64,000 nucleotides of DNA from positions 3,038,001-3,102,000 of the forward strand of contig NZ_AP024852.1 of assembly GCF_024346715.1 (NCBI RefSeq), read 5' to 3'. The translations under genes were made by a program, and so were the position numbers. This document shows positions 54,978 through 64,000 of the stretch, piece by piece. Each line of letters starts with the position of its first letter. Position 1 is the stretch's first letter. The notes beneath the pieces were generated by a model. The model did no database searches. It was not told the origin of the DNA and saw only the letters and a list, made by a program, of their open reading frames with translations. Source of the DNA: Photobacterium swingsii (GTDB taxonomy: Bacteria > Pseudomonadota > Gammaproteobacteria > Enterobacterales > Vibrionaceae).

Positions 54978-57017
54978 ATGCCAACAGAGCAGCTTACTTA
55001 TTGGTTTCCACTGCTAACAGACAATAGTCCGTTTCTTTTTGCCGTTCTCGATAAAGAGCACAACTACCTGATTGTGAATAATCGCTACTGCGAACTCAGT
55101 GGTTATACACGAGAAGATCTCATCGGTTGTTGCGATAAAGACATTCTAGGTCACGCCTATTACCAAACCCTTCAGCCATATTACGATCGCGCCTTTAATG
55201 GCGAATCAGTCGAAGGGGAAGTGGTACTCAACGATAACCGCCTCGACACATCCATGCATTTTAGTCTGACACCACTTCGTGATGATGCAGGCAATGTGTC
55301 GTATATCGTGCTGCATTCCGCCGATACATCGGAACGTCAAGTACTGGTGAAATCATTGGAGGAGTTAGAGCATCAACTGAATCAACTGCATGAAAGCAGC
55401 AGTGATGGGATTTGCATGATAGAGAACAATATCGTGCTGTCTGCGAACCAACGAGCTGCCACTATGCTCGGGTTTGGCTCAGCTAAAGATTTGCTCGGTG
55501 AAGATCTTGGCCGCATTGTTTTTGATTTCCAAAGCCAACGTCTACTGGGCGCTCAACTCCACCATCAGCCAAACAGTGAATCACGTCGCTGCTATATCGG
55601 CCCTGAAGCCACACAAGACAATACTTTTTTATTATCTCTGTCTGATGTCACCATGCTGGGCTCCCCCGCAAAGCTGGTACTGTTGCGAACGCCAACCAAC
55701 AATCGATTACCACAAGGGCAAATCGATCAATTAGTCCAAACCGATGCGCTAACGGGCCTGTACAATCGTCACGGCTTTACTCGTAAACTCGAACAAAACA
55801 TCACGGCTAATATCCCCTTGGTGATGCTGTACCTTGATGTCGATAACTTCAAAAACATTAACGACTCGCTGGGTCACCACATCGGTGATCGGGTGCTACA
55901 AGAAATTGCTCAACGCCTCAAGCAACTCTTACCAGATGACTCCATTATTGGTCACTTAGGAGGCGATGAATTTGGCATCTTGCTATTAAACCCAGAGCAC
56001 GAACGAATTGGTGATTTACTGTCGCAACAAATCATCGCGCTAGTGAGTCAACCGTTTAACTTGCACCATTTTAGTAAACACATCGCCTGCTCAATTGGCT
56101 TGGTGAACTACCCAGGCAACGGCAACGACGCCCGTATTTTGCTTCAAAATGCCGATACTGCGATGTACGAAGCCAAAAACCGTGGTCGTAATCGCTTAGT
56201 GAAGTTTGATGAAAGCATGAATAAAGAAGCGCGAATGCGTTTGTGGCTTGAAATCGAATTACAAAAAGCACTGCAAAAAAACGGCTTAGAGGTGTGGTAC
56301 CAGCCAAAGGTCAATGCCAAAGACTTCTCTATAGATGGTGCTGAAGCCTTAGTACGCTGGAAACACCCAGTAGAGGGTTACATCAGCCCAGCGCAATTTA
56401 TTCCGGTCGCAGAACGCTCAGGCTTGATTGAACAGCTAGGCCGCGTGGTAATGCGAGAAGTCTTTACGACAGTACGTGAATGGAAAAAGCAGGGACTTTT
56501 ACAGGGCCGTGTTGCCATTAACTTATCTCCCCAACAGTTTGGTAATCCCAATCTGATTTTGTTCATCGATAAGCTACGTAAAAGCACAGGGATCAACCCA
56601 AGTGATATTACGTTTGAGTTGACCGAAAGCGCCATGATGAATGATGGTGAGCACGCCATTCAAATGCTCAAAGCAATTAAAAAACTGGGCTTTGCCCTGT
56701 CTATCGATGACTTTGGTACCGGTTATTCATCACTGTCTTATTTAGCCCGCTTCCCACTCGATGAGCTAAAAGTCGATCGCGCCTTTATCAAAGACATTGA
56801 AACCGTCCCCAAGCAAGTGACCCTGATCGAAAACATCATCAATTTAGGTAAGTCACTCAATATGAGTGTGGTCGCAGAAGGCGTAGAAACCCACCAGCAA
56901 GCAACACTGCTATCGAACCTTAACTGCGATTCCATTCAAGGTTTCCACTTTTTCCGCCCACAGCCAAAGCATGAGCTAGAAGCCGTTTTAGTGAAAAATA
57001 GCCGTCAGAGTGCATAA
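54978..57017 (+). CDS. PAS-PAS-GGDEF-EAL c-di-GMP enzyme
   Basis: 679 aa without membrane segments. Two PAS-like sensor domains (about 15-125, with FLFAVLDKEHNYLIVNNRYC; and 135-235), then GGDEF (HLGGDEFGILL, about 320) and EAL (GAEALVRWKHP, ELTESAMM, IDDFGTGYSSLSYLARFPLD, AEGVET) both with their key residues. No RxxD inhibitory site before GGDEF was seen. Either activity could dominate. It lies between ubiT and ubiU. Confidence 0.92.
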   Translation: MPTEQLTYWFPLLTDNSPFLFAVLDKEHNYLIVNNRYCELSGYTREDLIGCCDKDILGHAYYQTLQPYYDRAFNGESVEGEVVLNDNRLDTSMHFSLTPLRDDAGNVSYIVLHSADTSERQVLVKSLEELEHQLNQLHESSSDGICMIENNIVLSANQRAATMLGFGSAKDLLGEDLGRIVFDFQSQRLLGAQLHHQPNSESRRCYIGPEATQDNTFLLSLSDVTMLGSPAKLVLLRTPTNNRLPQGQIDQLVQTDALTGLYNRHGFTRKLEQNITANIPLVMLYLDVDNFKNINDSLGHHIGDRVLQEIAQRLKQLLPDDSIIGHLGGDEFGILLLNPEHERIGDLLSQQIIALVSQPFNLHHFSKHIACSIGLVNYPGNGNDARILLQNADTAMYEAKNRGRNRLVKFDESMNKEARMRLWLEIELQKALQKNGLEVWYQPKVNAKDFSIDGAEALVRWKHPVEGYISPAQFIPVAERSGLIEQLGRVVMREVFTTVREWKKQGLLQGRVAINLSPQQFGNPNLILFIDKLRKSTGINPSDITFELTESAMMNDGEHAIQMLKAIKKLGFALSIDDFGTGYSSLSYLARFPLDELKVDRAFIKDIETVPKQVTLIENIINLGKSLNMSVVAEGVETHQQATLLSNLNCDSIQGFHFFRPQPKHELEAVLVKNSRQSA

Positions 57018-57062
57018 TCCGTACGCATATTCGCGTAAAAAATTGTCCTAAATCAATAAAAA

Positions 57063-57089
57063 CCTGCCTGAAATCAAAACTTAGGCAGG
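57063..57089 (-). terminator. Orphan minus-strand terminator near ubiU promoter
   Basis: CCTGCCT (57063-57069) pairs with AGGCAGG (57083-57089). T residues follow on the minus strand (TTTTTATT), but no minus-strand gene reads into it. Possibly the end of a small RNA or the hairpin serving the GGDEF-EAL mRNA. Confidence 0.45.
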
Positions 57090-57219
57090 CTAAGCCCCCT
57101 AGTATTTCTCCTATCAAAACTGAAAACATATATTGAGTAACAGCCATTAATACTTTTGAGGTATTTGTGGTATGCCTTGATATACCTTTATTCATCAAGC
57201 ACTGGTAGATAAATATAAT

Positions 57220-58227
57220 ATGGAGCTGCTTTGCCCCGCTGGTAACCTTCCGGCCTTGAAAACCGCCATCGATAATGGCGCAGATGCGGTCTACATCGGC
57301 TTTAAAGACGATACAAATGCCCGCCACTTTGCTGGTTTAAATTTTACAGGACGTAAATTAGAAAAAGCAGTGGAATACGTACGCGATCACGACAAGAAAC
57401 TGCATGTTGCCCTTAATACCTTTGCCCATCCAGACGGTTTTAATCGTTGGACCAAAGCGGTAGATAACGCAGCAGCTATGGGGGTCGATGCACTCATCGT
57501 GGCTGATATCGCGGTACTTGAATACGCAGCAACCCAATACCCAGATCTTGAATTACACCTTTCAGTGCAAGCATCCGCGACGAATACCGCGGCCATTGAT
57601 TTCTATAAAAACAACTTCAATGTGAAGCGGGTCGTATTACCGCGCGTATTATCGATCCATCAGGTGAAACAACTCGCCCGTAATACGGACATGGATCTTG
57701 AAGTGTTTGCCTTTGGCAGCCTGTGCATCATGTCTGAAGGTCGCTGTTACCTGTCTTCATACATGACAGGTGAGTCACCAAACACAGTTGGCGCATGTTC
57801 ACCAGCCAAATACGTACGTTGGCAAGAAACAGCAACAGGCCTAGAGTCTCGCCTTAACGACATTCTGATTGATCAATACGCTGAAGGCGAAAACGCGGGC
57901 TACCCTACCCTGTGTAAAGGCCGTTTTGATGTCAATATCAGTGGTGAGAACCGTCGTTACCATGCACTCGAAGAGCCAACCAGCTTAAATACGCTAGAGA
58001 TTTTACCAGAGCTATTTAAAGCCAATATTGCCTCGGTGAAAATCGAAGGCCGTCAACGTAGCCCAGCTTACGTTGAACAGGTGACCCGTACTTGGCGCGC
58101 GGCGATTGATCGCTATAAAGCTAACCCAGAAGGCTACAGTGTTGAGCCTGCTTGGAATACCTGCTTAGGTAACGTTTCTGAAGGTAAACAAACCACACTT
58201 GGTGCTTACCACCGTAAATGGCAATAA
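57220..58227 (+). CDS. ubiU: UbiU, O2-independent ubiquinone hydroxylation protein
   Basis: 335 aa, peptidase U32 family. It starts MELLCPAGNLPALKTAIDNG, nearly identical to E. coli YhbU. The cysteines that bind the 4Fe-4S cluster are in FGSLCIMSEGRCYLSS, GACSP and YPTLCKG. It forms a complex with UbiV. Start ATG 57220 sits after an AT-rich leader. Confidence 0.96.
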   Translation: MELLCPAGNLPALKTAIDNGADAVYIGFKDDTNARHFAGLNFTGRKLEKAVEYVRDHDKKLHVALNTFAHPDGFNRWTKAVDNAAAMGVDALIVADIAVLEYAATQYPDLELHLSVQASATNTAAIDFYKNNFNVKRVVLPRVLSIHQVKQLARNTDMDLEVFAFGSLCIMSEGRCYLSSYMTGESPNTVGACSPAKYVRWQETATGLESRLNDILIDQYAEGENAGYPTLCKGRFDVNISGENRRYHALEEPTSLNTLEILPELFKANIASVKIEGRQRSPAYVEQVTRTWRAAIDRYKANPEGYSVEPAWNTCLGNVSEGKQTTLGAYHRKWQ

Positions 58228-58239
58228 AGGAGCCAACGA

Positions 58240-59118
58240 ATGAAATACTCTCTTGGCCCACTACTTTATTTTTGGCCTAAAACCGACGTTGAAGCGTTTT
58301 ATCAACAAGCAAAGCAATCAGATAGCGATATCATTTATCTTGGCGAAAGCGTGTGCTCGAAACGCCGTGAGATGAAACCTGCCCATTGGTTTGACATCGC
58401 TAAAGATTTAGCTGATTCAGGCAAACAAGTGGTGCTATCCACCATGGCATTGCTAGAAGCGCCTAGCGAAGTCAACATCATGAAAAAGTATGTTGATAAT
58501 GGCGACTTCATCATTGAAGCCAATGATGTATCGGCGATCCAATTAGCGCATCAAAGCAAAGTACCGTTTGTCGTCGGTGCGGCTGTGAACTGCTACAACG
58601 CCCAAACACTGAACCTGTTCTTGAAGCAGGGCATGGTACGTTGGTGTATGCCCGTCGAACTATCACGTGAATGGCTACAGAATGTATTAGTTGATTGTGA
58701 GAAGCTGGGCATTCGTGGCAAGTTTGAAACCGAAGTGTTCAGCTATGGCTATCTCCCACTGGCGTATTCCGCTCGCTGCTTTACCGCTCGCGCTGAAGAC
58801 AAAGCCAAAGATGATTGTGAGACCTGCTGCATCAAGTACCCAACGGGTATTCAAGTGCATAGCCAAGAAGGTCAAAGCGTGTTTAACCTGAACGGCATCC
58901 AGACCCAATCTGGCTACTGTTACAACCTGATCAACGATTTGAAAACCATGCACGAAATTGTTGATGTCATCCGCTTGAGTCCATTGGGCGTGGAGACATT
59001 AGATTTAGTGGCTGATTTCAAGCACAACGAGCAAGGACAAACACGCCATCCACTCAAAGATGGCCACCACTGTAATGGCTACTGGCACAATGTTGCGGGG
59101 TTAAATATCGAAAGTTAA
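58240..59118 (+). CDS. ubiV: UbiV, O2-independent ubiquinone hydroxylation partner
   Basis: 292 aa, U32 family. Cysteines in [13 protein letters not shown] and [19 protein letters not shown] match the UbiV cluster ligands. GGAG is eight bases before ATG 58240, 12 bases after ubiU; same operon. Confidence 0.95.
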   Translation: MKYSLGPLLYFWPKTDVEAFYQQAKQSDSDIIYLGESVCSKRREMKPAHWFDIAKDLADSGKQVVLSTMALLEAPSEVNIMKKYVDNGDFIIEANDVSAIQLAHQSKVPFVVGAAVNCYNAQTLNLFLKQGMVRWCMPVELSREWLQNVLVDCEKLGIRGKFETEVFSYGYLPLAYSARCFTARAEDKAKDDCETCCIKYPTGIQVHSQEGQSVFNLNGIQTQSGYCYNLINDLKTMHEIVDVIRLSPLGVETLDLVADFKHNEQGQTRHPLKDGHHCNGYWHNVAGLNIES

Positions 59119-59157
59119 TTTCGATATTACTCTCACCTCCTAATTGGTGACGGAGTG

Positions 59158-59320
59158 ATACCAATCTGGGTAAGTAAATGTTCAGGTGATTGCGCAGGAA
59201 AAAGCACTGAAAACAAGGCGTAGATTGCAGATAGCTAGTTGCTCTATCTACAAAATCTATAACGCAGTTATCATTGATTTTAACCAGCAAGAACGATCAG
59301 TTACTTAGTTAGATTGGTAT
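59158..59320 (-). mobile_element. 163-bp MITE-like repeat, copy 2
   Basis: Reverse-oriented copy of 27986-28148 with three substitutions. Ends ATACCAATCT and AGATTGGTAT. Located between ubiV and the shared ubiV/nlpI terminator, so insertion did not break a gene. Confidence 0.82.
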
Positions 59321-59335
59321 GAGATACCACGCATG

Positions 59336-59370
59336 AAAAAGCCGCGAACTTAAAATTCGCGGCTTTTTTT
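59336..59370. terminator. Bidirectional terminator ubiV/nlpI
   Basis: GCCGCGAA (59341-59348) pairs with TTCGCGGC (59356-59363), flanked by A5 and T7. Confidence 0.92.
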
Positions 59371-59390
59371 GATCGATGAGATCACTGTGT

Positions 59391-60305
59391 TTATTTATTC
59401 GTTTGTGCCTGGAGGGCTGCTTGTTGCTGCGCTTGATATTGCGACAACACTCGGCCTGTTTCTAATAACGCAAAGCGATGCTCAACAAACTCGTAGACGT
59501 TACCTGCTAAGGTTAGCTTGTACAGCATCAGTGCCGCTGAATAATTTTCTTCGTGCTGGTAGCGTTTAGCGAGGTAAAAGTACCCTTCGGTTAAACGTTC
59601 TGCCAGTTGATCATTACTTTCACTGCCACTCGCAATCTCTTTAAGGTAATCACTTTCACTGATATCCCCTAAATACATACGTACGATTAACCAGCCCCAG
59701 TCTTGCTTATCACTGGCATCGTAACGCAACCTTAGCTTATCTAGCGCTTGTTCTGGCGTACGTTCTACATCAACCAAGTACAGCCAAATAACACGATAAG
59801 GATCGTTAACATTTTGCTGATAATGCACAATCAAATCTTCATGTGCGAGATCTAAACGACCACCATAATAGAGGGCAATACCACGGTTTCGCTGGGCAAA
59901 CGGGTGTTGGAAGTTCAGTTCTAAGGTTGAATCAAAGGCTTCATAGGCCGCATCAAAATGCGCACCTTGGGTGAAGTAAACCCCTAAGATGTTAAACACA
60001 TCGGGCTGATTCGGACGCATCGACAATGACTGATTAAAGTCTAAGCGCGCAAGATCACGCAAGCCCAAACTGTCGTTCAGTAAGCCGCGCTCGTAAAACA
60101 TCTGCGCCAGCGTGTCGTTATCTAAGTCATCACGCTTCATAAGTTGATCAATGCGCGCGAGTTGAATTTGCTGTTGAATTGTCGGCTGCAAGGGAATAGC
60201 CATCGGGGGATGTGTCCACATCGTTTTAGTCGATGTAGCACAACCCGTTAGCATCATTACGGCTGCAAGACATGCTAGCTTTAACCTGTTAGCAATCAAT
60301 ACCAT
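59391..60305 (-). CDS. nlpI: Lipoprotein NlpI
   Basis: About 304 aa from ATG 60305 (MVLIANRLKLACLAAVMMLT then GC lipobox). AGGGAG lies too near this ATG, and the in-frame TTG two codons later has better spacing, so the start is uncertain. TPR repeats follow (DVFNILGVYFTQGAHFDAAY, FAQRNRGIALYYGGRLDLAH). An outer-membrane TPR adaptor that recruits peptidoglycan hydrolases and the protease Prc. The place next to pnp is as in E. coli. Confidence 0.93.
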   Translation of the reverse strand: MVLIANRLKLACLAAVMMLTGCATSTKTMWTHPPMAIPLQPTIQQQIQLARIDQLMKRDDLDNDTLAQMFYERGLLNDSLGLRDLARLDFNQSLSMRPNQPDVFNILGVYFTQGAHFDAAYEAFDSTLELNFQHPFAQRNRGIALYYGGRLDLAHEDLIVHYQQNVNDPYRVIWLYLVDVERTPEQALDKLRLRYDASDKQDWGWLIVRMYLGDISESDYLKEIASGSESNDQLAERLTEGYFYLAKRYQHEENYSAALMLYKLTLAGNVYEFVEHRFALLETGRVLSQYQAQQQAALQAQTNK

Positions 60306-60579
60306 TCTCCCTGAGATAGATGAGGTGACTGAATACAATCGCCTGGAAACAATAACCTGAAATAAGGGGCGTCTCGGCAGTCGTTGTGGTTGCTATAACA
60401 ACCACGTATTCATAATCTACATTAGCTAAGCAGCTGATCTTAGTTAAGTTGACCGTTAATACAATAGCCTAAATGCGCTTTTCACGACAGAGATAACGCC
60501 AAGATAAGCCAGTCAACCAAGTATAATACGGATTTGAGTCAGTACGACCCAATCAAAATGTCATAAATGACACGCAACA
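60306..60579. other. Spacer pnp/nlpI
   Basis: No gene. A hairpin GTGGTTG (60386-60392) / CAACCAC (60399-60405) is present; its role is unknown. Confidence 0.35.
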
Positions 60580-60605
60580 AAAAAGGGGCTAATTAGCCCC
60601 TTTTT
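60580..60605 (-). terminator. Terminator after pnp
   Basis: GGGGCT (60585-60590) and AGCCCC (60595-60600) with T-run on both sides; serves pnp on the minus strand. Confidence 0.9.
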
Positions 60606-60621
60606 ATCACATGATTAAGAC

Positions 60622-62742
60622 TTAGCCTTGTGGCTGTTCGTCTTGTGCAGGAGCCGCTGGTGCTTCTACTGCTTCTTTCATGCTTAGACGGATACGGCCT
60701 TGACGGTCGATTTCAAGCACTTTAACTTGAACTTCTTGACCCATTTCAAGGTGATCAGTCACTTTCTCTACACGCTCTTGAGCGATTTGAGAAATGTGTA
60801 CTAGACCTTCTTTCGCGCCAATTACTGATACGAATGCACCGAAATCTACGATACGCATTACTTTACCAGTGTAGATGCGACCAACTTCAACGTCTGCTGT
60901 GATTTCTTCGATGCGACGAATCGCTTCTTTCGCAGCTGTACCTTCAGTTGCAGCAATCTTGATTGTGCCGTCGTCTTCGATCTCAATCGTAGTACCAGTT
61001 TCTTCAGTTAGTGCACGAATAACTGCACCACCTTTACCGATAACGTCTTTGATCTTGTCTGAGTTGATCTTCATTGTGTGAATGCGTGGAGCAAACTCAG
61101 AGATATCATCGCGGTGAGTACCAATTGCTTCATCCATTACGCTAAGGATGTGCTTACGTGCACCTTTAGCTTGGTTAAGCGCAATTTGCATGATCTCTTT
61201 GGTGATACCTTCGATCTTGATGTCCATTTGAAGTGCAGTGATACCGTCGTCAGTACCTGCTACTTTAAAGTCCATGTCACCAAGGTGATCTTCATCGCCA
61301 AGAATGTCAGAAAGAACAACGAAATCGTCGCCTTCTTTCACAAGACCCATTGCGATACCCGCAACAGATGCTTTGATTGGCACACCAGCATCCATAAGTG
61401 CTAGAGATGTACCACATACAGAAGCCATTGAAGATGAACCATTAGATTCAGTGATTTCCGATACTACACGTACTGTGTATGGGAATTCTTCAACAGAAGG
61501 CATTACTGCAGCGATACCACGCTTAGCCAGTTTACCGTGACCAATTTCACGACGCTTAGGCGAACCAACAAAGCCAGTTTCACCTACACAGTATGGAGGG
61601 AAGTTGTAGTGTAGAAGGAAGTGATCTTTCTTCTCACCCATTAGGCTATCGATGATTTGAGCATCACGTTGTGTACCAAGCGTTGCAGTAACAAGCGCCT
61701 GAGTTTCACCACGTGTAAATAGTGAAGAACCGTGAGTACGTGGCAGTACACCAGTGCGTACGTCTAGCGCACGAACCATGTCTTTTTCACGACCATCAAT
61801 ACGTGGGTTACCCGCGATGATGCGGCTACGTACAACGTTCTTCTCTAGAGAACCAAGCATGTCGCGGATTTCACGCTCATCAAGCGCTTCGTTTTCTGCT
61901 AGTAGCTCTTCAACTACGTCAGATTTGATTGCGCCAACTTGCTCGTAACGCGCCATCTTCTCTGTGATTTGGTAAGCAGTTGCTAGACGTGCTTCAGCTT
62001 TATCAGCAACAAGAGCTTTAAGCTCAGTGTTTACTGCTGGTGCTGTCCAGTCCCATGCTGGAGTAGCAACTTCTGCTGCGAATTCTTTAATCGCATTGAT
62101 AACTGTTTGTTGTTGGTCGTGACCAAATACAACAGCTTGTAGCATTTGTTCTTCTGATAGACGGTCAGCTTCTGACTCAACCATCAATACAGCGCCTTCA
62201 GTACCAGCAACAACTAGGTCTAGACGGCTTTCTTCTAGTTCTGTATTGCTTGGGTTTAGTACGAATTGGTCGTTGATGTAACCAACACGTGCCGCACCGA
62301 TAGGACCGTTGAACGGAATACCAGAGATAGCTAGTGCCGCAGAAGTACCGATCATAGTCACGATATCTGGGTTAACGTCTGGATTGATAGAAACAACAGT
62401 AGCAATTACTTGTACTTCGTTTTTGAAATCATCTGGGAATAGCGGACGAATTGGACGGTCAATCAGACGTGCAGTTAGTGTTTCGCCTTCTGATGGACGG
62501 CCTTCACGCTTGAAGAAACCACCAGGGATTTTACCTGCAGCGTAAGTACGCTCTTGGTAGTTAACAGTTAGTGGGAAGAAGTCTTGACCTTCAACCGCTG
62601 TTTTCTTACCAACAACAGATACGAATACAGAAGTATCATCCATGCTAACCATTACAGCAGCAGTAGCTTGACGTGCAATTACACCAGTTTCGATAGTAAC
62701 CGTGTGGTTACCGTACTGGAAAGTCTTTACGATAGGATTCAC
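60622..62742 (-). CDS. pnp: Polynucleotide phosphorylase
   Basis: 706 aa. Two RNase PH domains (first about 10-140, second about 315-460, with the active-site segment [20 protein letters not shown]), KH domain ([20 protein letters not shown]) and S1 domain ([20 protein letters not shown]). Degrades RNA phosphorolytically as part of the degradosome. ATG follows AGGAAATTCACGTG. Confidence 0.97.
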   Translation of the reverse strand: MNPIVKTFQYGNHTVTIETGVIARQATAAVMVSMDDTSVFVSVVGKKTAVEGQDFFPLTVNYQERTYAAGKIPGGFFKREGRPSEGETLTARLIDRPIRPLFPDDFKNEVQVIATVVSINPDVNPDIVTMIGTSAALAISGIPFNGPIGAARVGYINDQFVLNPSNTELEESRLDLVVAGTEGAVLMVESEADRLSEEQMLQAVVFGHDQQQTVINAIKEFAAEVATPAWDWTAPAVNTELKALVADKAEARLATAYQITEKMARYEQVGAIKSDVVEELLAENEALDEREIRDMLGSLEKNVVRSRIIAGNPRIDGREKDMVRALDVRTGVLPRTHGSSLFTRGETQALVTATLGTQRDAQIIDSLMGEKKDHFLLHYNFPPYCVGETGFVGSPKRREIGHGKLAKRGIAAVMPSVEEFPYTVRVVSEITESNGSSSMASVCGTSLALMDAGVPIKASVAGIAMGLVKEGDDFVVLSDILGDEDHLGDMDFKVAGTDDGITALQMDIKIEGITKEIMQIALNQAKGARKHILSVMDEAIGTHRDDISEFAPRIHTMKINSDKIKDVIGKGGAVIRALTEETGTTIEIEDDGTIKIAATEGTAAKEAIRRIEEITADVEVGRIYTGKVMRIVDFGAFVSVIGAKEGLVHISQIAQERVEKVTDHLEMGQEVQVKVLEIDRQGRIRLSMKEAVEAPAAPAQDEQPQG

Positions 62743-63084
62743 GTGAATTTCCTTAATTTATTCCGCTTTCTATTTTCGTCGGTAAGTATATCCGACATAA
62801 ATAAAAGCGTCATGTGATGAAACCCACTTTACGATAATTTCACGTATCGCGACTAATGACAGTTCTCTTTAACCTTGCTACACAACGTTTTGCTTTTGTG
62901 CACCGAAAAGAGCTGTTATTAGCCGCGACCTAATGGTCGACGAAAACGACCGCGTTATTACTGTAAAGTTAGGAATATGAGTTTCTTATGCCGTGTCACT
63001 TAAACACACTAAGAAAGAACCAAATGTAAGACAACAAGTCAGCACTTTCGTTGCAATTGAGGAAGTGATAAACAAAGAAACATA
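62743..63084 (-). promoter_or_regulatory. pnp leader with long RNase III-type stem
   Basis: The 62848-62870 arm (CGCGACTAATGACAGTTCT...) pairs with 62905-62927 in a stem of about 20 bp with few mismatches and an inner CACAA/TTGTG hairpin. In E. coli pnp is autoregulated by RNase III cutting of such a leader stem. No gene in this interval. Confidence 0.65.
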
Positions 63085-63113
63085 AAAAGAAAGGAGCCAA
63101 TAGGCTCCTTTCT
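63085..63113 (-). terminator. Attenuator/terminator between rpsO and pnp
   Basis: AAGGAGCC (63091-63098) and GGCTCCTT (63103-63110), followed by T-rich sequence on the minus strand. Ends the rpsO message, with partial read-through to pnp expected. Confidence 0.85.
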
Positions 63114-63124
63114 GATAAGCAATC

Positions 63125-63394
63125 TTAGCGACGTAGGCCTAGACGCTTGATTAGGTCTTGGTAACGATCTAGGTTTTTACCTTTTAGGTAATCTAGAAGT
63201 TTACGACGACGAGAAACCATACGTAGTAGACCGCGACGGCTGTGGTGATCGTGTTTGTGATCAGCAAAGTGGCCTTGCAGGTGGTTGATTTGCGCTGTTA
63301 GAAGAGCAACTTGAACCTCTGGAGAACCAGTGTCGTTTTCACATTGTGCGTATTCAGCAACGATTGCTGCTTTAGTTTCTGCATTCAGAGACAT
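63125..63394 (-). CDS. rpsO: 30S ribosomal protein S15
   Basis: 89 aa starting [20 protein letters not shown] and ending [10 protein letters not shown], the normal length. [17 protein letters not shown] segment ([20 protein letters not shown]) contacts 16S rRNA. Usually autoregulated through its own leader. Start ATG 63394 is preceded by AGGAT (ATTAGGATAAAGTT). Confidence 0.98.
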   Translation of the reverse strand: MSLNAETKAAIVAEYAQCENDTGSPEVQVALLTAQINHLQGHFADHKHDHHSRRGLLRMVSRRRKLLDYLKGKNLDRYQDLIKRLGLRR

Positions 63395-63494
63395 AACTTT
63401 ATCCTAATACATTAAATTTAAAATTTGTGCAGCCAATCTCTGATTCAGCCGCACCCAAGCCGCGGATTATACGTGGCAGCTTTACCGACTACAA

Positions 63495-63531
63495 GCAAAA
63501 AGAGCGACTACCTAAGTAATCGCTCTTTTAT
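63495..63531 (-). terminator. Terminator after truB
   Basis: AGAGCGACTA (63501-63510) pairs with TAATCGCTCT (63518-63526 region) with one mismatch, T5 on the minus strand. Confidence 0.8.
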
Positions 63532-63556
63532 CTATCTTTAGGGGTAACAACGGGCC

Positions 63557-64000
63557 TTATTCTGCCTGCTGATTCGCCATAACACGCTTTGGTGCTAGCA
63601 TGCCATCAGCATCGATGACACCGACACCAACGAATTCACGTGCTTCACCGACAGTAATACGAACAATCGTACCTTCAGCTGGCACTGTACCTGCTTGGAC
63701 TGGGTTACCATTCAGAATATAAACCGCCAACGCTGGGGTTATATTCACTTCCGGTAAATCTTGTACTGCGGTATCCGTTGGCAACAACAAAGGATCAAGT
63801 AAATCACCCGGTGAGATATCTTGCTCTTTTGCCTGATCAAGCAAGGCTTGCAGTTGCTCAAGCGTCACGATGCGCTCCATCGGATACTTAGCAACACCAG
63901 TACGGCGAAGGTAAGTTACGTGGGCACCACAACCCAGCATCTCTCCAAGGTCATCCACAATCGTACGGATGTAGGTACCTTTTGAGACGTGTAATTCCAT
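63557..64000 (-). CDS. truB: tRNA pseudouridine55 synthase TruB, 5' part beyond window
   Basis: About 147 C-terminal residues of a roughly 315-aa protein. The visible segment [20 protein letters not shown] is TruB motif III, followed by [18 protein letters not shown] and a PUA-like C-terminal domain. The N-terminal catalytic Asp is outside. Upstream of rpsO as usual (truB-rpsO-pnp). Confidence 0.93.
   Translation of the reverse strand: MELHVSKGTYIRTIVDDLGEMLGCGAHVTYLRRTGVAKYPMERIVTLEQLQALLDQAKEQDISPGDLLDPLLLPTDTAVQDLPEVNITPALAVYILNGNPVQAGTVPAEGTIVRITVGEAREFVGVGVIDADGMLAPKRVMANQQAE

Noticed and set aside
57170..57200. FNR box before ubiU (TTGAT...ATCAA)
   Set aside because: The half-sites at 57177-57199 are 12 bases apart instead of four, so no FNR site is claimed.
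1..64000. CRISPR arrays, rRNA or ordinary tRNA genes
   Set aside because: No regularly spaced repeats and no rRNA or tRNA sequence other than the tRNA-like ends of tmRNA were seen.

Overview
The window is a piece of a gammaproteobacterial chromosome, almost certainly Vibrionaceae and most plausibly Photobacterium or a close relative. The grounds are protein similarity and gene order as remembered (ratA-smpB-ssrA, radA-plzC-serB-ytjB, deoCABD, holD-rimI-prfC, ubiT//ubiUV, nlpI-pnp-rpsO-truB). No database search was possible, so the genus is an inference.

Layout. (1) 1-1792: core genes rnfH, ratA, smpB and the tmRNA gene ssrA. (2) About 1793-24908: a 23-kb integrative island inserted at the 3' end of ssrA. 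A P4-type integrase lies at the left edge, and a degenerate copy of the tmRNA 3' end lies at the right edge (24894-24908). (3) 24909 to somewhere before about 27300: what looks like the left end of a second island in tandem. It has an att-like site, a terminator and an integrase leader up to the start codon, but no integrase. A methyltransferase-HNH fusion gene on the other strand occupies that place. (4) 27298-64000: chromosomal core, with a cI-like regulator, yjjX/trpR/slt/ettA, a PilZ and M23 peptidase pair, radA, plzC, serB/ytjB, the deo operon, nupC, yjjV, a glycogen debranching enzyme, prfC, rimI, holD, the anaerobic ubiquinone genes ubiT/ubiU/ubiV with a GGDEF-EAL gene between them, nlpI, pnp, rpsO and truB.

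The island has a defence half and a mobility/regulation half. The defence half is one minus-strand operon (15556 down to 3569). It encodes a 56-aa helix-turn-helix protein missed by ordinary ORF calling, a SNF2/HepA-like helicase, an AAA ATPase, a PIN-like nuclease, a type III-like adenine methyltransferase, and a large Res-like helicase ending in a PD-(D/E)xK nuclease motif. This resembles the helicase-methylase-ATPase (Hma) class, with the AAA+PIN pair as a possible embedded abortive-infection module. The other half holds an AlpA-like regulator, a diverged RNase HI, RadC, two DUF2787 paralogues, a short tyrosine recombinase beneath a heavily folded leader, and an XRE repressor facing a 49-aa membrane protein across two operators. 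It also holds an LRAT/papain-like protein, an inovirus Gp2-like HUH protein, a two-winged-helix protein divergent from a MatP-like DNA-binding protein with tandem palindromes over its start, and an AT-rich pair of a 39-aa glycine-rich peptide and a 523-aa orphan.

The best candidates for undescribed biology are the nested AAA-PIN pair, the 39-aa/523-aa pair, the MatP-like/two-wHTH pair, and the methyltransferase-HNH fusion in the decayed second island. A 163-bp MITE-like repeat occurs twice (27986-28148 and 59158-59320, opposite orientations, 160/163 identical).
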